Below, one piece after another: positions 55,922-64,000 of a stretch of 64,000 bases of DNA. The stretch lies in NCBI RefSeq assembly GCF_010389155.1, contig NC_057764.1, forward strand, positions 17,236,001 to 17,300,000, given 5' to 3'. The first letter of the stretch is position 1; every line of letters begins with the position of its first letter. Below the pieces are notes generated by a model, which saw only the letters and a list, made by a program, of their open reading frames with translations, did no database searches and was not told where the DNA came from. Made by a program: the position numbers and the translations under genes. The stretch comes from Erigeron canadensis. Its lineage: Eukaryota > Streptophyta > Magnoliopsida > Asterales > Asteraceae.

Positions 55922-56494
55922 ATGTGTTACTTTATTTACTTTACTAAATTTAATTAATTTATTTTGTAAATTTGAGAACTAAAAGTCTTTTAAGCAGGAT
56001 GTAATACAGTCCGTAAACAACCAACTATTTTGATTTGAACAGAATCTCAACGTTAAACGGTAAGACGTGTTTTATTTGATAATTACCGTTAATTAATTTA
56101 TATATGAAAGGGGGAAAAAGCTAAAAATTTCTAGAGTTTTTATCCATGGTCGGCAACTTCTACAATTAAATATCTCTCTCTCCATGCTCACAATATATAC
56201 TAACATCAACAGCATATGACATGCATCACCTTTGTCTCCTATGCCTTTAAAATCAACCATTACGAAAATTAACAAGAAACCAATAACGTTTTCATCGACG
56301 ACGAAACAACAAGAAATCATTACCAAACAAATTTCCTTATCTTTACCCTCTTTCACTTCCATCTTCTTCAAATTCATCGAAATTGAACTCCTAAGCAACA
56401 TTAGTTATTTCGCTTTTTAAGCACTAGGGTTTCGTAGCGAATCGATTCTCTTTCACACTCATTATAATTCCTCCATATATATATATATATTGAC
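55922..56494 (+). promoter_or_regulatory. Upstream region of the GA2ox-like gene
   Basis: AT-rich with a CT repeat near 56,172 and a (TA)n run at 56,474-56,490 ending 4 bp before the ATG. No confident TATA box or transcription start can be set. The start context GACATGG has G at +4, usual for plants. Confidence 0.4.
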
Positions 56495-59400
56495 ATGGAA
56501 GAATATGAGCCACCTTTTGTCGAAATTTACAAAAACTTATTTGATACTCATGAAGCATTGATGAACAAGAACTACAATGAAGACGTTTTCGACGAAGTTG
56601 AAGAGTTGGAGCTACCAATGATTGATCTAAGTCGATTATATCGAGGAGGGAGGGAAAGTGCAAAGTGCAAAAAAGAGATAGCCGAGGCCTCAAAAGAATG
56701 GGGGTTCTTTCAAGTCATAAATCACGGAGTGTCATTGGATATATTAAACAAAATGAGAAGTGAACAAATGAAGGTATTCAAGAGGCCATTTTTCGATAAG
56801 GCGAATAACAACGGAAATTTGAATTTTCCGGCGGGTAGTTACCGGTGGGGAACTCCATCAGCAACTTGTTTAAGACAACTTGCTTGGTCAGAAGCATTTC
56901 ATGTACCATTGACTGATATCTCTAACATGGGTGGTCTCACTAGTCTCAGGTATGTTCTCGTTCTATATATATATAATTGCCATTATTTTTGTGTGCTTTT
57001 ACACCTTTATTTCATATATAATCTATCATTTTTATAATATATAGCATGGCAGTATATTTAATGGAGTATATGTATAATCATATAATAATAGAAATGATAT
57101 TAATAGTAATAGTAATAGAAATAACTATAATTAATTATGAAAATCAATAACAGACATACCTCAAGAGATTATGTAAATTATTACATGGTATAATTTATTT
57201 ATATATATATTGTAGGTAACCAAGTTTTATTTTTATAAATTGACATTTAATATCCAGTCTTCTATGCATTTTAACCGAATCATTCTATTAAGAGTTGCGG
57301 GAAAGTGTGCGGGAACCCCGGCCCGCGCGGGCACATCGCCGCCGGTGGCTCGGGGTGGGATGAAAGGGATGAATATATGGGTAGTCTCACCGAGGAGAGA
57401 GTAACGCAAGTGTGGGCCTCCAACGGTCATTTCCTTCTCTTTTTACTATTTTAAAAAATCTTTATTAATATATATATAAATTGGTTTGCAGTTTTATCTA
57501 TATATATATATGATCTATATATATATATATATATGTATATACATATGTAGGAGACGAGTGGGCTGACACACCACTTCCAATTTTTTAAGTAATTTTTTAA
57601 TTAATCATTTATATATTCAGCCCTTATAGTTTTGACGTATGAAAATTTATTACATGTATATATTATTGTTTACGGTTTAGTACTTTCCATTTTTTTTTTT
57701 AAATTTTTCTTTCAACAATATATATGTATGCTTTTTTTTGTATATATATTTTAATTTTATATAGCTTGTGATTTTATTATGGAGTAAAAATAAATAAAAA
57801 TAAAAAAGATGATGTTGAAATATTAGGGTTGGGGTGAGTGACGTCATTATTTTGGGGTGATTTAGTGTAAATTGGTAAAATTTAAAGTGTAGAGGTTTTA
57901 TTAAAAGATAATGATATGGAAATTTGAGGAAGATTTGGGTTGGGGTAACTACTCCTACCTTTTAACTTTATCTACTAAGGTCACCTAGGAGTATTGCCAA
58001 TGGAAAACTCGTCTAGCACACGCCTTCATCAGTTCGGAATGGAGTGATGAATGAAATGGGTCCCATATATATATGAAATTTGTATATAGTGTGGATATAT
58101 ATGTTTATAAATTTATTTATGTATTTAATAAAACAAAATTAATAACATCCCATGGAGGATATGTAACTGTCAATTAATAACAAAATTAATAACATCCATT
58201 ATAAGAACAAGTTCTATTTTTGGCTATTGTTTGTTCAAATATAATTAAGAGTTATCAACACAAATCGTCCTTGTGGGCTACCTAAATAGTCATTGAGGGA
58301 TCAAATAGCATCACTGTCAATTTTTTATATTAGGATAAAGTTGGTGTTTAATATTTTAAGATTGCTAAAATATATTATTTTTCTAATATAAGTTTTTGAT
58401 TAATGCAGAATTAGCTCATTTTTTAGATCGAGCAAAGGTTTTATTTTATGAGATAAAAATTATGGTTTAATATTAACATGAGATTATTCGGAATTATTTA
58501 AATAGTTTATAATTAGAGTCGATTTACCACTAAAAAAATAAAAATAAATTAATTAATGATAATTTAGTGACATGACGCATATGCGTTGACAGCTGATTAG
58601 TAGAGATGACACTTAATAGTGTGTCATGTCTGACGATAAAGGGTATGAAAGAAGTCGTCATTCACCAACTCAACACATGATTCTAAGCATTGAATCATAT
58701 CGTTAAAAGAAGGATAGAATAGTCGGCAACGATGGATTATCCATATTAATAGTTTGAGATTTGAAATCTTCTCATTTGTTAGTGAAACTTTTTTTTTTTT
58801 ATAAAGATAATTCCGCTTCAATTTAAATCTTGTACCTCAAGTCAAGATGCAAAAATTTCTATTAAATGTATTAGCCTAACATTGACATGTATAAATATAC
58901 CTTTTCACCGTTATAATTTTTATTTAGAACCACAAACTATATTGGTTCTACTCTTAAACTACATAAATACCTTAAAAAACATATAGAACTAAAAGTGTAT
59001 AGAAATTTCTCCACACTAAAAAGTGTGTAGTATTAAAAGTTCACATTTTTTAGTGTAGACTTTCATAATTATTTTATAACACCTCATTTGTTCACGTTAT
59101 CTTTTTAATTAGCGTGAACAAATGGGGTGTTACAAAATAATTATGAATGTTCATGTTAAAAAATGTGAACTTTTAAATCTACAAATTTTTTATGTGAAGA
59201 AATTCTAAACACCTCTATTTTTACATATTTTTACGTACATAAAAGTGTGACAAAATTTTTAATTTGTTCAAACTAACTAAAAGTATGGATATGTGCAAAA
59301 TTATTTGTAGTGAATGCTACCCGGTCAAGACTTCCGAAAATGCCCCTCTTTAATCTACCTCAAATATGTGATTATTAGTAACCAAACACCTTCTCGATGG

Positions 59401-62400
59401 TCACCATCCTAGTTGGTTTCATCTTCTTATTTAATCAATTATTTTGTAAAGAACTGTAATCATGCATTTTATAAGGTTCTACATTAAGCTAGAAACTTAT
59501 CTTCAAATTTATCGATTTTAAATTTTATTTTGTTATCTTTTGTCTTATTTAGAAAGTTAATTCTCTGTTGTTTTACTTCATTAATAACGATAACTTTGTT
59601 GATAAAAATGATCAAATTTTAGAAATTACACTAAGACAACTACAAAAGACAAAGAACTCAACTTTGTGACTTATATATTGCAAAGAAAGCATCATCTATG
59701 ACATCGTCTAAAATAAAGGGCAATAATAAATTAAGGTGGAGGCTTATAACGCGGTTTTCAAATATGCTTTTTACTTCTCTAGTTCACAAAATCTACAGTT
59801 TGATTGTACAATAAAAAAAAAATTGGCCTGTAAAGAAAGTTTTTATGGTAGTGTTTTGAATTTTCGACCAAAAAAAGTTACATAACCAAAAGACAATTTA
59901 TGTATGGGAATGGACATATTCACAACAAAAAATTTATCATTTTACAACAAAGACAAACTTGATGTACAACTGTTTAAAGTAGAAAATTGTTTTAGATGAC
60001 AAATTTGAGTTGTGAATATTCCCTTTATGTATAAAATCGATTGAGACTAAGGATGTGCAAGGTCTCGAACGTGAGATCTTAGTGGATTCGAAAAAATGGA
60101 TGATAGTCCGGCCATTCATTGATGAATATCCGTAGTGAAATTAACTTTTCAAAAGATAGATTTATTTATATAAACTCGGTGTTATGATATTGCTATTTGT
60201 ATTATACTCGGTATAATAAAAATGGAGTGTCATGTTATTCATCTTATTCTTGTGTTTTCAACCCTTAAAATCAGACACATTATTAGAAGTCCTTTGTTAC
60301 CGATAGACGTGAGACGTGAGACGTGACATATATATATATATATATATATATTTCTAGGTTCCTCGAATTTTGTTTGGGATTCCGATTCGCTTTGTGGATT
60401 CCTTGGGTCCATACAATATGAACAACTGTATATATAACGATATATATTATATATAATACTCTATTATTATCATTAGAATGTGATTTTGTATGTGGTACCT
60501 ACCTATGTAAACATTCATGTGACCACTGGATTGGTGGGTGCAAATCTATTGTGCCAATTGTCCTTTAAAGCTAATTACCATAAGGTAAAGAAATGTACTA
60601 GATTTCTTCTTGTCAAAGAGATACATCCGATCTATCCATACACTTGTATTATTATTTATATATAGTCAGGCTATCTCCAATGCTAAGGATGTCTTTAGGC
60701 ATCCTTTAGCTGCCATATCATATCCTTACAAATCTTCAAAATCTTTTAAATTTACCTTCAACCATACAAACATCCTTACATATCTTACATCATATCTTTA
60801 AATGAAATGTAAAGTTAAAAAGAGGCTATGGACATCCAAAACCATATCCTTGGTTAAGGATATATAGGCTATAGACAAGCAAGGACGAACATTCTTCAAT
60901 GCTATGGACAAGAATAGGATAGGAAAGGACCTCGACGTATGTGCACAAACTTCTCCATTGGAGATAGCCTCATGATCTGATTATATATATATTTTTAGTA
61001 GCTAGCTAGTACTACCACATGCAATATTTGTTGTAAGGTTCCATGTGTATACATGCATGCATGGTGAATTTTGGTTATACATATCGAATCAACTTCAAAA
61101 GATAACTTTAATCATGTGGACTATGAGCTGTTGTTTCTGACTACGATCAGTCTGTTGATTCACATTAGTAGGCCAGGGGTTTATTGAGTCATAAATATAT
61201 ATCTTGTGTCACACGTACAAGCTTGTCTAGTGGAGTTTAGAGATACACGATAACTTGAATTGGCCCTCAAAAATAAACACTAAAAGTTTTCATTGTTAAT
61301 AAAAAGATATTAAAAAGGGTAAGTTGGTGAAAATCATCCCCATGTACCGTCCAGAGCGCACATCACATTGAACACATGTCTTGTGAAACATAATTCTTAC
61401 ATAGTGAAACATCATCCTAACACAGTCACACAGAGATCACGAGATAGAATTTCTCTAGTAACTTTTGGCTAGTTTCAGACCTTATATGGTTTCATACGTG
61501 TATATATCAATGAAGTTTCACCCTTTTAAAAATATATAAAATAATAAAATGCATCAATACAATCACTAGCTATATAGTAAAGTTTTTTAACTCATATATC
61601 ATCAAAATTTACCCTTTGAATATTCTTCTAGCCTTTTTAGAAGCACAATGCCAGGATTCCTAGCCTAAGAAACTTTCAACTTCACGTATCCCTTTTTGTA
61701 TTTGGGTCCAGTATGATTATTTTGTTTTTACTTTGGAGAATAGATTTTGAAGTGAATTTGGGCTAAAAATATCTCTTTTCTTATTTTGACTTGGGCTTAA
61801 AGACCAATTAGAATTTGGAACCTGTACAGTTGAGTGCACATTTCCATCGTCGCCCTTCGTGTAACATGATGAAATAATAATAAAGTAAACTTATATACGA
61901 AATGCATTCGCCAAATTAAGTTAATATATATTTATCTATTTTTGCTAGTTTATAAAGTGGCCAAGTGCTAACATGTTATAAAAGTTATGGCCATGTAACA
62001 AGTACCTTACATTGTTTACTTTTTATATCTTTTCAGCACCACCATGGATCAGTTTGCGACTATGGTTTCTAGTCTAGCGGAAAACTTGGCTGAGATTTTG
62101 GCAGAGCAGCTAGGGCATAAGTCCGATTTTTTCAAGCAGAATTGTTTGCCTAGCACTTGTTACCTTCGAATGAACCGATATCCACCTTGCCCTAAATATT
62201 CACAAGTTTTTGGATTGATGCCACATACCGATAGCGACTTTCTCACTATATTACACCAAGATCAAATTGGAGGGTTACAATTAGTGAAAGACGGGAAATG
62301 GATTGCTGTTAAACCGAATAAAGAAGCTTTAATCATCAATATAGGAGATCTATTTCAGGTTTGAATGTTATTTAATTGTCAATTCTAGGAAAATTAATTT

Positions 62401-62686
62401 CATTTAAGTGTACATATTTTAAATTTAACCACTTGTTTTCTCTAATCTGTTTTAGGCTTGGAGCAATGATGTTTATAAAAGTGTTGAGCATCGAGTGGTC
62501 ACTAATAACCAATCCGAAAGGTTTTCCACTGCTTATTTTTTCTGCCCTTCATACGAAACAATGATTCAGAGCTGTGACGAAAATCCAAATTATAGAAGAT
62601 TCAGCTTTAAAGAATTCAGACAACAGGTTCAAGATGATGTCAAGAAATTTGGTTACAAAATAGGGCTTCCTCGGTTTATAATATAA
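56495..62686 (+). CDS. GA2ox8: Gibberellin 2-oxidase, GA2ox8-like (2-oxoglutarate dioxygenase), 3 exons
   Basis: Exons 56,495-56,949, 62,037-62,358 and 62,456-62,686 (455 + 322 + 231 nt) join in frame to 335 residues; the splice sites are CAG|GTATGT, TTTCAG|CACC, TTTCAG|GTTTGA and TTTTAG|GCTTGG, with Ser152 split by intron 1. Domains: DIOX_N about residues 35-150 (ELPMIDLSRL, EWGFFQVINHGVS), Fe(II)/2OG dioxygenase about 190-300. Iron ligands H215 and D217 (HTDSDF) and H271 (VEHRV); 2OG-binding R281 and S283 (RFS). SYRWGTPSATC, YLRMNRYPPCPK and FREFRQQ-like FKEFRQQVQDDVKKFG fit the GA2ox7/8 group, which 2-beta-hydroxylates C20 gibberellin precursors and so lowers active gibberellin. The group assignment is by recognition, without a tree. 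Ends TAA 62,684-62,686. Confidence 0.9.
57290..57425. other. GC-rich patch in intron 1
   Basis: CCCCGGCCCGCGCGGGC and GCCGCCGGTGGCTCGGGG stand out from AT-rich surroundings. No frame or terminal repeat could be assigned; probably a fragment of a mobile element. Confidence 0.4.
58985..59226. mobile_element. Foldback MITE in intron 1, about 240 bp
   Basis: Arms meet near 59,103-59,113. AAAAGTTCACATTTTTTA and TTCATAATTATTTT(A/G)TAACACC are found on both sides in inverse order. The single-stranded RNA would form a long hairpin. Outer arms may extend further with low similarity; no TSD read. Confidence 0.75.
60669..60969. mobile_element. MITE in intron 1, 301 bp, TSD TCA (PIF/Harbinger-like)
   Basis: Inverted ends GGCTATCTCCAATG and CATTGGAGATAGCC, perfect over 14 bp, flanked by TCA at 60,666-60,668 and 60,970-60,972. 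The 3-bp TSD suggests PIF/Harbinger. Inside, AAGGATAT motifs recur. Confidence 0.85.
62359..62455 (+). other. Intron 2 of the GA2ox-like gene (97 bp)
   Basis: GT...AG, T-rich before the acceptor TCTGTTTTAG. It separates LFQ from AWSND, a phase 0 intron. Confidence 0.88.
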
Positions 62687-64000
62687 AGTAAATAGACCTC
62701 AAGTTTATATACAATTATATAATTACATAGCTTGGAAATATATATCCCCTTATTTGTTTGTACCATTGCTCCTATATGAGCAACATTTTTTTTTCCGAAT
62801 CGAAAGAAGTATATTCAATTGCTTACGTTGTTCTTGCTTCATCGGTTTCACCTATGGGAAACACTGAAAGAGGCTCTCTTGTATAATTATAATCAATTGA
62901 ACTATAAATAATACATAATAAAAAGTGTTAGAAGTCACGTATTGTCTTACATTCCTTGGAGCCCAAAGAATGATAGTTACCCTTGATGACTTATGGAAAA
63001 TTTTATTTGTTCCATGATACATAACCAAATGTGTAATATACTAATTCGCCGGTGTGCAAATTTCTTAATAGACAAATGTGTGAATTAGTATGTCGTATTT
63101 CGAGGAAAAAGTCAAATGGGCTATTGTCGAGGAAAGTAAAATTAAAATTGAAAGTGTTAGCATTAGAAGTCGCATTGTCGAGAAAAAAGAAAAATATGCC
63201 ATGAATTTTCACCTATTGAAAATCTCTTGTAATATTCCAAAATGGGCTATTTTAGGCCCACGGCTTCTCCAAGCCCATGAATGTCGAATATTACATTATT
63301 ACACATCGCCACATCGGATTGGATAATTGTGAGACTAGATTCTTCGATCAGCTACTTACAAGTTACAACTTTCCAAAGTGTCCGGCCCAAATGTCTATTA
63401 TCAACATCAATGCCCAATTAAAATAAATAAAAATATTCCTTATGATTATATCATTTTTCCTTTTTGGTGCACAAATAAATATCTTTGTATGGTTTAAATA
63501 CAATTAAATCAATTTGTGTTGTAAAAAAGCATGCCAATTCTAAGTTTCTAACAACTTAAAATGTAACTAGTTATAAAAGATCATATTTTATTTAAGTTTA
63601 TTATTATTTTATTTTTATTTTTTTAACAATTGAGTATTTTGGTTTATACACTTAATAAGCTAAAAGCGTGAAAACCCTAAATAAAAAACCAAATACCGAA
63701 CCAAACTGAACTGAACTGAAAAACCGAACAAAACAAAATCAAATATAACAATTTTGTTTGGTGTGAGGCGAGCCTCTAAGTGAGTTGTGTGAGGAAGTGA
63801 AGTCCATGAGGAAGCGGAGGGAGCGAACCGATAAATTCTGTTTTCAGCTTTGAAGCAAAACCAACCACTATCATCTTTAGATATCGTTCTAACTTTAACA
63901 TACAAGAGATAACTTCAAAAGATAAAATCATTGGAAGAGTTACTATTTATTAAAATGTGATATTTGGAAATATAAAAAAATTTACTACACCCTCAAAAGG
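62687..64000. other. 3' flank of the GA2ox-like gene
   Basis: AATAATACATAATAAAAAG near 62,905-62,925 could serve for polyadenylation. No further gene was supported. Around 63,690-63,740 an A/C-rich ACCGAAC/ACTGAAC repeat resembles ends of non-autonomous elements but was not bounded. Confidence 0.45.

Larger units (their letters stand above)
56950..62036 (+). other. Intron 1 of the GA2ox-like gene (5,087 bp)
   Basis: Bounded by GT and AG in frame with the protein. It contains TA microsatellites, a GC-rich patch (57,290-57,425), a foldback (58,985-59,226) and a MITE (60,669-60,969). No internal exon was recognised: protein homology continues directly from exon 1 to exon 2. Confidence 0.85.

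Noticed and set aside
56093..56401. 102-codon minus ORF upstream of the GA2ox gene
   Set aside because: No recognisable motif; lies in the probable promoter of the plus-strand gene.
63660..63905. 81-codon minus ORF at the right end
   Set aside because: Low-complexity Phe/Val/Ser tail from an ACTGAAC repeat; no family recognised.

Overview
The window is nuclear DNA of a flowering plant, very probably a eudicot of the daisy family (Asteraceae). This family call is an inference from the style of the copia Gag proteins and the MITE/SINE-rich, AT-rich intergenic DNA. There is one recognisable host gene. Almost everything else is transposable elements, many of which can be bounded to the base by terminal motifs and target-site duplications (TSDs).

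Left third (1-23,323): three nested Ty1/copia retrotransposons, all cut by the left window edge. Element D (minus, 19,213-23,323) is the oldest. Element C (plus, 10,481-19,212) sits in D's protease codons. Element A (minus, 1-10,480) sits in C's gag. C has lost almost all of pol. Downstream it carries a very long extra reading frame (14,137-18,900) broken by two single stop codons, behind a leader full of short ACGATCT...AGATCGT palindromes and a possible 1.5-kb intron.

Middle (23,324-42,470): no host gene seen. It holds tandem repeats, several Helitron-like 3' ends, a ~1.1-kb-arm inverted repeat, MITEs of four types (hAT 8-bp TSD, Mutator-like 9-bp TSD, Stowaway TA, small foldbacks), two copies of one tRNA-derived SINE family, a 460-bp solo LTR with perfect TSD, and a degenerate copia tail with 3' LTR.

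Right of centre (41,163-53,848): a probable solo LTR of a Ty3/gypsy element is interrupted by element B (42,476-53,118). B is a full-length, fairly young copia element (LTRs about 98% identical, perfect TSD TTTCT) with an intact 1159-residue Pol but a Gag broken by a deletion and several frameshifts. A, B and C share LTR termini, leader palindromes and conserved 3' non-coding motifs, so they are one lineage.

Right end (56,495-62,686): a three-exon 2-oxoglutarate-dependent dioxygenase of the gibberellin 2-oxidase (GA2ox8-like, C20-GA) type, 335 residues, with all catalytic residues. Its first intron is 5,087 bp and contains MITEs. The enzyme would inactivate gibberellin precursors. The retroelements form their own replication modules (Gag particle; protease, integrase, reverse transcriptase, RNase H) and have no evident functional link to it.
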